This document shows, piece after piece, positions 38,719-47,368 of a stretch of 52,693 nt of DNA. The translations under genes and the position numbers were made by a program. The DNA is from CAG-791 sp963605745. GTDB lineage: Bacteria > Bacillota > Clostridia > Lachnospirales > Lachnospiraceae. The DNA lies in the NCBI GenBank assembly GCA_963605745.1, contig CAVCWT010000020.1, forward strand, positions 1-52,693, read 5' to 3'. How positions within the stretch are numbered: the stretch's first letter is position 1; each line of letters begins with the position of its first letter. The notes under the pieces are model-generated. The model was not told the origin of the DNA. It saw nothing but the letters and a program-made list of their open reading frames with translations, and ran no database searches.

Positions 38719-39990
38719 TCAATTGAAAACATCAGCATACATGCCATCCGTCTGCATCGTCGTTCCATCACGCAGGATAAAAAACGCCTCATACCCATCC
38801 AGCCCTTCCATGAGCGCCATTCCCTTCTCGGCACCCAGCATCAGGCAGGTGGTCGACAAGGCATCGCAGTCTGCAGAGGTTCCCTCCTTACCTCGAATGG
38901 TCACCCCCAGAACATCCGAATCCACAGGATATCCCGTTTCCGGACTCAGAATATGATGGTATTCCTTGCCATCCACGGCAAAATAACGCTCGTACACACC
39001 AGATGTCACCAGCGTTCCATTCGAGAGCTGCGCTGCGCCTGCAATCTCGGTCCTATCAGAATACGGCGTCTCAATTCCGATGCTGAACGGTGTTCCCTCT
39101 GCCTTTTCCCCGATGCATTCAATGTTGCCGCCAAGACTCACAATGGCGGAGGTTACGTTATTTTGCCGGAGGTTCTTACAGACAGCGTCTGCAATGTATC
39201 CCTTGGCAATTCCGCCAAGGTCAATCTCTGCCTCCGGATCCGTCAGCTGAACCGTTCCTGCAGACGCATCCACTGCAATGTTCTGATAATCGACATGCGA
39301 AACCGCCTCGGCCAGAGCCTTTGCATCCGGTACCTTTGGATTGTCGCTGTGAAAATCCCAAAGGTCCTCCGCCGGACCAATCGTGATATCAAAGAGTCCT
39401 CCCGAGAGGTCCCCGTACGCAATTCCCTTCTGGATCAGCTCCCGTGTTCTGGCATCGCAGGACACCGGCTCGCCGCCTGCATGATTGATGTTCCAGATAT
39501 CCGAGCCTTCCATCGTCTTGCTCAGCAGCAGTTCGTACTCACTGCAAAGAGAGAACGCCTCCTCGATGGCAGCCTGGGCCGCCTTGGTAAAAGTATCTCC
39601 TGACGTGCCATCCTGCGAATCTACCGCAGAGCTCTGAGAATCCGACGTAGCGCTTTGCGAATCCGACGTAGCGCTTTGCGAACCAGACGCAGTGCTCTGC
39701 GAATCCGAAACGCTCCTCTTTTGATCGGACGCATCGCTATCCGCATCCATCGCATAGATCGTGATCCGGCAGATGGTATCAAAATAAAAGCTTTCCCTGC
39801 TGACAGGGTCCGCAGCCGCTGCCGCTCCGGCAGCTCCCGTCTCTTTCCCTGCACCGCACCCCGTCTGTGCTATAATCACTGACAGCAGTAAAAAGGCAGC
39901 AAGTCCCCGGGAGGACAACCTGCGCAGCAGCTTCCGAAAAGAAGGCTCCTGCAGATGATGTTGTTGCAAATACAGTTTCAAAGGTTTCAT
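38719..39990 (-). CDS. apbE: FAD:protein FMN transferase, lipoprotein
   Basis: This protein of about 423 residues covalently attaches FMN to threonine (or serine) of extracytoplasmic flavoproteins such as RnfD and RnfG. A signal peptide ends at the lipobox QTGC (about residue 45). A Ser/Gln/Asp-rich repetitive linker follows (39617-39717), then the ApbE domain with GLFDITIGPAEDLWDF, DLGGIAKGYIAD and the C-terminal GVYERYFAVDGKEYHHILSPETGYPV. The ATG at 39990 is chosen as it opens directly into the signal sequence; a GTG at 40032 would overlap the divergent gene. Its likely clients are encoded in the rnf operon at 45051-50388. Confidence 0.9.
   Translation of the reverse strand: MKPLKLYLQQHHLQEPSFRKLLRRLSSRGLAAFLLLSVIIAQTGCGAGKETGAAGAAAAADPVSRESFYFDTICRITIYAMDADSDASDQKRSVSDSQSTASGSQSATSDSQSATSDSQSSAVDSQDGTSGDTFTKAAQAAIEEAFSLCSEYELLLSKTMEGSDIWNINHAGGEPVSCDARTRELIQKGIAYGDLSGGLFDITIGPAEDLWDFHSDNPKVPDAKALAEAVSHVDYQNIAVDASAGTVQLTDPEAEIDLGGIAKGYIADAVCKNLRQNNVTSAIVSLGGNIECIGEKAEGTPFSIGIETPYSDRTEIAGAAQLSNGTLVTSGVYERYFAVDGKEYHHILSPETGYPVDSDVLGVTIRGKEGTSADCDALSTTCLMLGAEKGMALMEGLDGYEAFFILRDGTTMQTDGMYADVFN
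39617..39717 (-). repeat. 21-bp coding tandem repeat in apbE
   Basis: About five units of GAATCCGACGTAGCGCTTTGC (39638-39658 and 39659-39679 are identical) encode Ser-Gln-Ser-Ala-Thr-Ser-Asp type repeats in the linker between lipid anchor and enzyme domain. Length variation would change the reach of the enzyme from the membrane. Confidence 0.85.
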
Positions 39991-40020
39991 TCCGATGATA
40001 CTAATAAGGTACGATAAAAC

Positions 40021-40539
40021 ATGCGTATACACCGCGTACAGTGTAACATTTTAAAAGAGATAAAAAAAGGCGACTGGCTGCTCCTTGCCGTCTTTCTCCT
40101 TCTGGCAGCAGGAATCGGGCTCTCTCCTTGGATACCGCAAATTCAGCAGGTTCAGAATAAGTTACAATCCCATACCTTCGGGAATTCCAATGACATCGAT
40201 GACAGCAATGACCTCAATGATCTTAATGGCCTTAATGACATTATAGAAATCCGCATCGCCGGAAAGATCTATGGCTCTTATCCTCTGTCGGAGGATCAGA
40301 CGATTTCTGTTGACACGGAATACGGGCACAACGTTGTGGTGATTCAAGGCGGTTTTGCCTCTGTCGCCGAGGCGGACTGCAGCAATCAGGTCTGCGTGGA
40401 TGCCGGCAGCATCCATACCCCTGGGCAAATGATCGTCTGCCTCCCGCACCGAATGACCGTAGAAATCCTATCCGGCAACAACACGACAACAGATGACAGC
40501 ACCGGAAACTCCGAAGGGTACGACGCTATTGTACGATAG
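40021..40539 (+). CDS. NusG domain II-containing protein
   Basis: This 172-residue protein has one N-terminal helix (about 20-40, WLLLAVFLLLAAGIGL) and an external NusG domain II-like beta domain (about 70-160; IAGKIYGSYPLSEDQ and the Cys-containing EADCSNQVCVDAGSIHTPGQMIVCLPHRM). Three cysteines are conserved in this family. These proteins are commonly found beside Gx transporter and ApbE genes in clostridia; their role is not established. A short Asn-Asp-Leu repeat (SNDLNDLNGLND) links the helix to the domain. The start is uncertain because no ribosome site is obvious and the gene begins only 30 bp from the divergent apbE. Confidence 0.8.
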   Translation: MRIHRVQCNILKEIKKGDWLLLAVFLLLAAGIGLSPWIPQIQQVQNKLQSHTFGNSNDIDDSNDLNDLNGLNDIIEIRIAGKIYGSYPLSEDQTISVDTEYGHNVVVIQGGFASVAEADCSNQVCVDAGSIHTPGQMIVCLPHRMTVEILSGNNTTTDDSTGNSEGYDAIVR

Positions 40540-40552
40540 ATTAATACATCCT

Positions 40553-41245
40553 ATGAAAACATGGACGCCATTAAAATCAAACAAGCATTCCTTGCGCAGT
40601 AAGGAATCTCCGGCCATCGGCAGGACATCCGCATTTTCCACCCGCAGACTGACAACGCTGGCTCTTCTTTCTGCGCTGGCCCTTACTCTGTCCTGGCTCG
40701 AGGCCATTCTTCCGTTTCAGCCGGGCCTTCCCGGCGTAAAGCTGGGACTCGCCAACCTGGTGATTGTCTGCGTACTCTACTCATCCGGCAATGCTGCAGC
40801 CCATGTTGAAGCCCTCACAGAAACCACTTCCAAAGCCTGTATGAAAGCCACCGCAAACTCCTCGGTCCGGCCCGATGTGCGGTCTGCCCTGCTCGTCAAC
40901 GTAGTGAGAATTCTCCTTGCCGGTCTTCTTTTCAGCGGCCTATTCAGTACGATCTACTCCCTCGCAGGAGCCCTTGTCAGCCTTTATGCCATGGCTCTTT
41001 TGCTGCTCGTCAATCAAAAAAGAGAAGCGGCCGGGAAACCAGCCTTCTTCTCTATTTACGGTGTCAGCATGACCGGCGGCGTATTCCATAACCTGGGACA
41101 GCTCCTGGTCGCTATCTTGTTTGTTTCGAACCTGAATCTCTTCTACTATTTCCCCATCATGATCCTCTCCGGCATTGCAACCGGTATCGCAAACGGCATC
41201 ATCGCAGAGCTCCTTTTGCAACATCTGCCAAAGTCTGTTCTGTAA
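40553..41245 (+). CDS. Gx transporter family protein (Hpre_diP_synt_I)
   Basis: This membrane protein of about 230 residues is annotated in the family as heptaprenyl diphosphate synthase component I, but it resembles small ECF-type transporters. Five to six helices are seen, and the characteristic N-terminal stretch LEAILPFQPGLPGVKLGLANL follows the first helix; the end has GVSMTGGVFHNLGQLLVA. It begins 13 bp after the NusG-II gene. An insertion of about 35 residues (HVEALTETTSKACMKATAN) between helices is unusual. Lipid or quinone precursor transport has been suggested for the family; this is not proven. Confidence 0.8.
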   Translation: MKTWTPLKSNKHSLRSKESPAIGRTSAFSTRRLTTLALLSALALTLSWLEAILPFQPGLPGVKLGLANLVIVCVLYSSGNAAAHVEALTETTSKACMKATANSSVRPDVRSALLVNVVRILLAGLLFSGLFSTIYSLAGALVSLYAMALLLLVNQKREAAGKPAFFSIYGVSMTGGVFHNLGQLLVAILFVSNLNLFYYFPIMILSGIATGIANGIIAELLLQHLPKSVL

Positions 41246-41356
41246 TAAACTCCTCCTGAATTTCTTCCGATCCCTTCCGTTCTGCCATTCAGCCCTTGCA
41301 AGAGCTGCTGTTTTTCGAATACGAAAGAAAATAACGAACGTCACGAAATAAAACAC

Positions 41357-43003
41357 TCAAAACGCCGCATACAAAAAGGCAGACGACGCATTCGAGTAAT
41401 CCATTGCCAGCTGAACGAAGAACAACATCATCCAGAAAGCACACCAGCGAAAAAACCGCGGCCTTACTGCGATGCTGTCATAGATGGTTCGTCCCGTCTC
41501 ATGAACCCAGTCAATCCACGCAAGGATCGCGATTCCCAAAACCGCCACCAGAATTTTAGATCCGGACAGAATCCCAGGCTGCCAGAGGATCGTCTGCAGA
41601 CAGCCAAGGCATTTTCCGACGCCGAACTGTCCCGGAAAAACCGTCACAGCAAAGGCATGAAGGCAGTCCCCCAACTGATAAATACGATCAAAATACCAAC
41701 CGATATTGACAATGATGAAGGTCCTTACAATGCGAAAGGCACGCATTCCTTTCGTATCTCCCTGCATATGCAGCAGCGCTCCGAGCTGACGAAACCACGG
41801 ACTGCAGATATCCGAGATCGCAATGACCAGCCCGTTATAAAGTCCCCACAGGATGTAATGTCCTTCCAGTCCATGCCAGATTCCTACCAGAAAGAAGACC
41901 AGAATATTCGCAATGGACGCCGGCAGAACCACCCCAAGGTGCTTGCCAAAGCGTTTGGAGACCCATTTACCAAAGCGCTGGATAGGCTTTAACAGTGCAA
42001 AAGGATAGAACACATAATCCCGCATCCAGGCTCCCAAAGAAATGTGCCACCTGCGCCAGAAATCTCCCAACGAGACCGCAAAATACGGCTGCCGGAAATT
42101 CGGAGCCAGCGTGATGCCGAACAGCATTGCCGCTCCCGTCACCATATCGATGCCGCCGGAGAAATCCGCATATTGCTGGAAGGAATACATCAAGATTCCT
42201 GCAACTACCGCAGAGCCGGGAAGCTCTTTAATGTGCTCATCCAGAAGCGCCGCAATGGCAGGAGAAAGCATGTTGGCGATCGCGTATTTTTTCATCAGAC
42301 CGAATAAAATCAAGATCGCGGCACGCTTAAAGCCCTCAAAGGAAGGGCGATGCTCAGTCAGGAGCTGCGGCTCCAGCTGGTCGTAACGACCGATCGGCCC
42401 CTGAATCAGCTGCGGGAAAAATGAAATAAAGAGAAAATACCGCAAAAAGCTCTGCTCGGCCTTCACCTTTCCGTTATATACGTCCAGAAGGTAGCCGACG
42501 GACTGGAAGGTATAAAAAGACATTCCGAGCGGCAAAAGCCACCCGCGGTAGGCAACGCCCCAGTACTTGACAAGCGCCAGCAGCCCGAAATTAACCAGAA
42601 GGATCAACAGCAGGATCCGTCTTTTGTCCGACTGCATGGCCGCCTTGGCCGACTTGATCTGCTCCTTAACCGTTCCCCTAGACTCTCCCTGAATCCGTTT
42701 CCTGGGATCTTCCTGATTTCCTTCCCAGCTCTGCAAAGAAGCCGTTTGATTCCCCGCCACTGTCTTTATGCTCTTTTTAAGTTCCTGAAACTGCCTCTCC
42801 CTCTTCTCCAGAAACCTTCCCCCCAGCCAGCAGGTCAGCGCAGTCGATGCAAGGAATACCAGATTCTGCGGCCCGGAGAACAGATAAAAGGCAACACTCG
42901 CCAACAGGAGACAGATCCACTGCCTCCCCTTTGCAAAAACCGTATAATAGAGCACCAGAACGATGCTCATAAAAAGAACAAAATTCCAGGATGTGATACT
43001 CAT
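41357..43003 (-). CDS. MBOAT family O-acyltransferase
   Basis: This 548-residue multi-pass membrane protein resembles DltB, AlgI and PatA, which transfer acyl groups to teichoic acids or polysaccharides. The catalytic His is in GIWHGLEGHYILWG (about 373), and the family stretches FPQLIQGPIGRYDQ and FWRRWHISLGAWMRDYV are clear. A charged insert (about 75-130, SWEGNQEDPRKRIQGES) interrupts the N-terminal part and is unusual. It sits 47 bp downstream of the DUF6056-like gene. With the SGNH hydrolase nearby, O-acetylation of an envelope glycan is the likely process. Confidence 0.88.
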   Translation of the reverse strand: MSITSWNFVLFMSIVLVLYYTVFAKGRQWICLLLASVAFYLFSGPQNLVFLASTALTCWLGGRFLEKRERQFQELKKSIKTVAGNQTASLQSWEGNQEDPRKRIQGESRGTVKEQIKSAKAAMQSDKRRILLLILLVNFGLLALVKYWGVAYRGWLLPLGMSFYTFQSVGYLLDVYNGKVKAEQSFLRYFLFISFFPQLIQGPIGRYDQLEPQLLTEHRPSFEGFKRAAILILFGLMKKYAIANMLSPAIAALLDEHIKELPGSAVVAGILMYSFQQYADFSGGIDMVTGAAMLFGITLAPNFRQPYFAVSLGDFWRRWHISLGAWMRDYVFYPFALLKPIQRFGKWVSKRFGKHLGVVLPASIANILVFFLVGIWHGLEGHYILWGLYNGLVIAISDICSPWFRQLGALLHMQGDTKGMRAFRIVRTFIIVNIGWYFDRIYQLGDCLHAFAVTVFPGQFGVGKCLGCLQTILWQPGILSGSKILVAVLGIAILAWIDWVHETGRTIYDSIAVRPRFFRWCAFWMMLFFVQLAMDYSNASSAFLYAAF

Positions 43004-43050
43004 TTATCGTTCCGTCTCCTGCACGCAGCAATCGATCTTTTTATCCCCGT

Positions 43051-44778
43051 TCATTCCTCTGCCTCTTTAGCAACTAACGTCACCGATGCCTTGTCGTAAT
43101 AGGTCGCCACCGTCTCATTGATCCAGTACTCCGGATCCTCCGTGAGCTCCAGGCCGTACAGGAACAACAGGTACGGCCGCGCCGTGGTCGCCTGTACGGT
43201 AACATTCTGCCCATCGGTCGCAGGATCCGACAATAGCTCATACCGATCCTTCATTTCCCGGTCGTACTGCCGCGCCTCGCCGATCAAAAGTGACCTGGCC
43301 GCACAGATGCTCGTCAGCTCTTCTCGGTTCTCCCTTGGCAGAACATAGCCAAATACGACAAACCCGGCCAGCAGCAGCAAAACCGTACAAAGATACCGAT
43401 CCCCCCAGGCTGTACCTGCATTCATAACTTTATGCCTGCCATTATCGATGTCCTTGTCGATGACTTTCTCAGCGTCCTTATCGGCGCCTTTCTTGATTCC
43501 CTCATCGATGACTTTCTCAAATTCTTCCGCTCCTTCAAACAGCCGATGCACCTTCCCCGCCAGGAACACCTCCAGGAGCATCAGGATGACAATGAGATAG
43601 AAAAAACGAACGTCCTCCACCCGCATCGGGCCGCCGTCTCCGTAAACATACACGGTGGGCGCATAACTCGCCGCATAGAGTCCGAACAAGAGGACAATCA
43701 CAAGGAACGTCGGAATCCGAAACAATTTTTCTATTCTCTCTGCATCTCCCGACTCATTCAAATATTGCCACATAAAAGGAAGCATCAGTGCCAGCAGCAA
43801 TATCAGGAGAATGCTCATATTCCCCTTTATGCCTTCATAGGCCAGATAAATCGAATGAATGATCGTCTGCGGAATGGAGGTGATCCCTGTGGTTCCCTCC
43901 TGTGCCATTCGAAGAGAATTTCCCGGCGCCAGAACGCTGACGGCAAGTCCGGCTAAGCCGCTGAGCAGAATTGCCCCATAGCAGATCCTAATGCGCCGCA
44001 GACTGCTCACCGAATCAGCGTTTCCTGTGGATGTTTTTTCGCCTTTGGACAGATACCAGAGCAATCCTTCCATATACAGAAGCGCCAGAAGGTTCACCAG
44101 AGCGGTCACATAGTTGCCGCCCATGGCAAAAAAGGACAGTATCGACGCCAGTACCATCTGATAAGTCCGGCAGCGGCCTCCTTGCAGCACCTTAATCAGA
44201 AAAGCAAGAAGGATCAGCAGCATCCCGAAAAAGGGCAGATAATTCACGGCGCCGTCCCACCAAAAGAACATATCCAGTGCTCTCGGCACTAGTTGGAGCA
44301 TCGCAATCGACAGAATGCATGCCATCACATTGCCGTAGTGTACAGAGCCCTTCCCTCTCCCATCCTTTCTGTCCTGCAGATTCTGACAGCCATCCCTGTT
44401 AAAAAACGCTCTGCAGAAAATAACATTGGACAGAATGAGGAAGCCGATCAGCAAATACGCACAGATTCCGTACCAGGCATCGCCAAAGGCGACAGGATCC
44501 AGTGCTCCCAACAAAACTGCGGTATAGCACCCCTGCCAGGAGGTATAACTCCAGTGCAGCTGACGGAGTACCCCTGCTGCAAATCCGGTCAAACCGCTCG
44601 TCATCCACCCATGATGGGGATAATTGGAAAATGCATAGTCATCTGCACTTGCATGATTATAAAGTGCAATGATCGCCAGCGGAATCAGACACAAAATCAG
44701 GAGAATCCAGAAAAATCGATGCCAGAAGTGTTCCTGCTCTTTTTTCGAATCCTTGCTCTTTTTACTAACAGACTGCAA
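43051..44778 (-). CDS. DUF6056-like multi-pass membrane protein
   Basis: This 575-residue protein has about 12 helices. The first external loop has NHASADDYAFSNYPHHG and SYTSWQGCYTA, with the ADDY motif typical of the DUF6056 group, a GT-C-fold family likely to transfer sugars from lipid carriers. A Lys/Asp-rich repetitive loop (KVIDEGIKKGADKDAEKVIDKDID, about 415-440) is probably cytoplasmic. It is followed by an MBOAT gene on the same strand. Function is inferred from fold and neighbours only. Confidence 0.65.
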   Translation of the reverse strand: MQSVSKKSKDSKKEQEHFWHRFFWILLILCLIPLAIIALYNHASADDYAFSNYPHHGWMTSGLTGFAAGVLRQLHWSYTSWQGCYTAVLLGALDPVAFGDAWYGICAYLLIGFLILSNVIFCRAFFNRDGCQNLQDRKDGRGKGSVHYGNVMACILSIAMLQLVPRALDMFFWWDGAVNYLPFFGMLLILLAFLIKVLQGGRCRTYQMVLASILSFFAMGGNYVTALVNLLALLYMEGLLWYLSKGEKTSTGNADSVSSLRRIRICYGAILLSGLAGLAVSVLAPGNSLRMAQEGTTGITSIPQTIIHSIYLAYEGIKGNMSILLILLLALMLPFMWQYLNESGDAERIEKLFRIPTFLVIVLLFGLYAASYAPTVYVYGDGGPMRVEDVRFFYLIVILMLLEVFLAGKVHRLFEGAEEFEKVIDEGIKKGADKDAEKVIDKDIDNGRHKVMNAGTAWGDRYLCTVLLLLAGFVVFGYVLPRENREELTSICAARSLLIGEARQYDREMKDRYELLSDPATDGQNVTVQATTARPYLLFLYGLELTEDPEYWINETVATYYDKASVTLVAKEAEE

Positions 44779-44816
44779 AATAATTCTCCCTTTTCCTGCA
44801 AAAAAGAACGTATCTA

Positions 44817-44954
44817 TTCAGCACCACATCTCAAATGCTACGCATTTTCGATGTGGGTGGCCAGAGCCCCTCCGGGGCCCCTCCGCAGAATGACTTCATT
44901 CGAGAACATGCCCGTAAACGGGCAGTTCTCTCTGAAATCATTCTGTGCTGAACA
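44817..44954. mobile_element. R1-family MITE-like element, complete
   Basis: The 138-bp element has ends TTCAGCAC (44817-44824) and GTGCTGAACA (44945-44954). In reverse orientation it matches 25181-25320 throughout. It lies between the rnf operon terminator and the DUF6056-like gene. The outer flank TATCTA next to TTCAGCAC resembles the GTATCTGTTTAGCA end of the R2 family. Confidence 0.85.
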
Positions 44955-44962
44955 TATATCAA

Positions 44963-45005
44963 AAAGCGATAGCGTATGCTCTGTCAAAGAGCACACAGCT
45001 ATCGC
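44963..45005 (-). terminator. rnf operon terminator
   Basis: GCGATAGC with GCTATCGC and an inner TGCTCT/AGAGCA form a long hairpin followed by TTTTT on the minus strand. It is about 50 bp after the rnfB stop. Confidence 0.85.
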
Positions 45006-45050
45006 CTATTCTACTAAGATTTCAGCGGCAAAACAACCAACAGCCGCCTC

Positions 45051-45863
45051 TTATGCCTTCCGCAGATTCACAATGGCCTTCTTCGGGCACTTGGCTGCGC
45101 AGGCGCCGCACCCCTTGCACTTTTCAGGATCGATTACGGCCACATTGTCTGCCACGTGAACCGCATCGAACTGACAGGTACGCTCGCACATCCGGCAGGC
45201 AATACAGGAAGTCTTGCAGACAGCCATGGCCGCCTTTCCAAGATCCTTGTTCGAACATTTGACCAGAACCTTTTCTGAGGCAGGCTTTAAGGAAATCAGG
45301 TGCTGCGGACAGGCCTTGATGCACTTTCCGCAGGAGGTGCAGGCATCCGGATCCACAACAGCTACGCCGTTTACCACATGGATGGCATCAAAATCGCAGA
45401 CCTTTACGCAGTCGCCAAGGCCGATGCAGCCAAACGCGCACTCCTTTGTTCCGCCGAACAACGTCTTTGCCGCCGCGCAGCTCTCTACTCTTCCTGCGTA
45501 TTCATACAAAGCCTTTGCATTGTCCTTAGTCCCGTTGCAGGCAACAAAGGAAACCTGGCGCTCCACATCTCCAGCGGAGGTTCCAAGGACCTCGGCAAGC
45601 TTGGCCGCAACGGCAGGGCCGCCAACGGCACATTTGGTGCAGGGAACCGGCTCGCCCTCTCCTGATGCTGCAAGGGCATGCGCATAGTCATCGCAGCCTG
45701 CATAACCGCAGCCGCCGCAGTTCGCCCCCGGCAGCACCTCACGCAGCTCCAGGAACAGCGGATCTTCCTTCACGGCGAATACCTTGGATGCGTAGGACAA
45801 AAGGACACCTGCGATCAAGGCAACCACAAAGATCAAAACGATTGCTATCACGATTAATTTCAT
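45051..45863 (-). CDS. rnfB: Rnf complex subunit RnfB
   Basis: This 270-residue iron-sulfur subunit accepts electrons from reduced ferredoxin. It has an N-terminal membrane helix (about 3-25), a 4Fe-4S-binding domain with LPGANCGGCGYAGCDDYA (about 44-61), and ferredoxin-like clusters in CTSCGKCIKACPQ, CIACRMCERTC and CKGCGACAAKCPK. It is the last gene of the rnfCDGEAB operon, 12 bp after rnfA. Confidence 0.95.
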   Translation of the reverse strand: MKLIVIAIVLIFVVALIAGVLLSYASKVFAVKEDPLFLELREVLPGANCGGCGYAGCDDYAHALAASGEGEPVPCTKCAVGGPAVAAKLAEVLGTSAGDVERQVSFVACNGTKDNAKALYEYAGRVESCAAAKTLFGGTKECAFGCIGLGDCVKVCDFDAIHVVNGVAVVDPDACTSCGKCIKACPQHLISLKPASEKVLVKCSNKDLGKAAMAVCKTSCIACRMCERTCQFDAVHVADNVAVIDPEKCKGCGACAAKCPKKAIVNLRKA

Positions 45864-45875
45864 GGTCCCGCCTCC

Positions 45876-46484
45876 TTAAATCATGCCGCTAAAGCCCATG
45901 AAGGCCAGAGACAATATTGCTGCCGTTGTCAGGATGATCGGTACGCCGCGGAAGGATTCCGGAATGGCGCTCTGATCCTGTAATTTCGTCCGGACACCGG
46001 CCATGATCATCATGGCAACAAGGAAACCAAGGCCACCGCCAAAGCCCTGAATGATGGCATAGGCATAGGCTGCACCAAAGGAGCCAACGGCTGCAACCGT
46101 ATAGTCCTCGGTGTTGGAAATGCAGACACCAAGAACCGCGCAGTTGGTGGTAATCAGAGGCAGGAAAATGCCAAGCGATGCATACAGTGCCGGCATGTTC
46201 TTTTTCATGAACATCTCAATGAACTGCACGAGAGCTGCTATGACCAGAATGAAAACAACGGTCTGCATGTACTCAATATTGCAGGCAAGGAGGAGCTGCT
46301 GGATCGGGAAGGTTACGATCGAGGCAATTCCCATAACCAGCGTCACGGCAATTCCCATGCCCTTTGCGCTGTCCAGATCCTTGGAAACGCCAAGGAACGG
46401 GCAGATGCCAAGGAACTGTGCCAGTGGATAGTTGTTAACGAGCACCATCGATACGATGATGAGCAGCATTTTGGTAAAGCTCAT
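45876..46484 (-). CDS. rnfA: Rnf complex subunit RnfA
   Basis: This 202-residue integral membrane subunit has about six helices and belongs to the RnfA/NqrE family. Typical stretches are NNYPLAQFLGICPFLGVSKDL and LPLITTNCAVLGV, with Cys residues that hold an iron-sulfur cluster together with RnfE. The ATG at 46484 follows the rnfE stop by 2 bp with a GGAGG ribosome site; a GTG two codons earlier is an alternative start. Confidence 0.95.
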   Translation of the reverse strand: MSFTKMLLIIVSMVLVNNYPLAQFLGICPFLGVSKDLDSAKGMGIAVTLVMGIASIVTFPIQQLLLACNIEYMQTVVFILVIAALVQFIEMFMKKNMPALYASLGIFLPLITTNCAVLGVCISNTEDYTVAAVGSFGAAYAYAIIQGFGGGLGFLVAMMIMAGVRTKLQDQSAIPESFRGVPIILTTAAILSLAFMGFSGMI

Positions 46485-46486
46485 GA

Positions 46487-47368
46487 TCACTTCACCTCCT
46501 TATTCTCTGCCGGTGCAGGAGATTTCCCATTCCTGCCTTCTGCGGGCTTTGTTTCGCCGGTGCCTGTTGCTGCGTTCTCTTTTGCCGCAGCAACGATCTT
46601 CATGGCCTCTGCAGTCTTGGGATCGTCGGTCTTGCAGGCGCCGTTCTCAGATGCCTTCTTTTCCGGGGAGCAGGAGCCCGCCATCGCACAGGCGCTGCAG
46701 CCAAAGTCCTTGCGGATCTTGGATTTATCTCTTGTCATGTAATGAACCGCAGCCATCACGCAGGCAAAGACAAAGAAGCCGCCGGGAACCATGGTCATGA
46801 TCGACATACCGGGGATAAAGTTCGACAGAATCGGAATTCCCTTAAAGCCGGGCGCCAGACCGAACCAATCTCCTGCCAGCCATGTGCCGGAGCCCAGAAT
46901 CTCACGAATCGAGCCCATGACGCACAGCGTCAGAGTAAAGCCAAGGCCCATGCCAAGGCCGTCCAGTGCCGAGTCGAATACACTGTTTTTCGATGCGAAC
47001 ATCTCGGCGCGGCCGAGGATGATGCAGTTAACAACGATCAGCGGCAGGTACAGACCAAGTGCCGAATACAGCGACGGAACAAACGCCTGCAGGAGCATTT
47101 GAACGATCGTTACAAAGCCTGCAATGACCGTGATAAAGCAAGGGATACGAACCTTATCCGGAATCAGGCTGTGCAGTGCTGCAATTACCATGTTGGAGCA
47201 AATAAGAACTGCCGTAGCAGCAAGGCCCATGCCAAGGCCCGTCTCAACAGAGGTTGAGGTTGCCAGCGTGGGGCACGTACCAATGACCAATACCAGAACC
47301 GGATTCTCCTTGATCAGGCCGTTGGTCAGAATGCTGAGTTTTGATTTTTTCTGAACGGATTCTGCCAT
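46487..47368 (-). CDS. rnfE: Rnf complex subunit RnfE with Cys-rich tail
   Basis: This 293-residue subunit of the RnfE/NqrD family has about six helices and the Cys residues in GTCPTLA and VNCIILGRAE. The C-terminal 75 residues are extra: they begin with GCSACAMAGSC, a four-Cys-type cluster, and continue as a Lys/Ala/Glu-rich disordered tail. Standard RnfE is about 200-230 residues. The stop of rnfG overlaps its start by 1 bp (TAATG). Confidence 0.93.
   Translation of the reverse strand: MAESVQKKSKLSILTNGLIKENPVLVLVIGTCPTLATSTSVETGLGMGLAATAVLICSNMVIAALHSLIPDKVRIPCFITVIAGFVTIVQMLLQAFVPSLYSALGLYLPLIVVNCIILGRAEMFASKNSVFDSALDGLGMGLGFTLTLCVMGSIREILGSGTWLAGDWFGLAPGFKGIPILSNFIPGMSIMTMVPGGFFVFACVMAAVHYMTRDKSKIRKDFGCSACAMAGSCSPEKKASENGACKTDDPKTAEAMKIVAAAKENAATGTGETKPAEGRNGKSPAPAENKEVK

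Noticed and set aside
38590..39603. 337-codon open frame on the plus strand over apbE
   Set aside because: It is antisense to a well-conserved ApbE domain and has no recognisable domain of its own.
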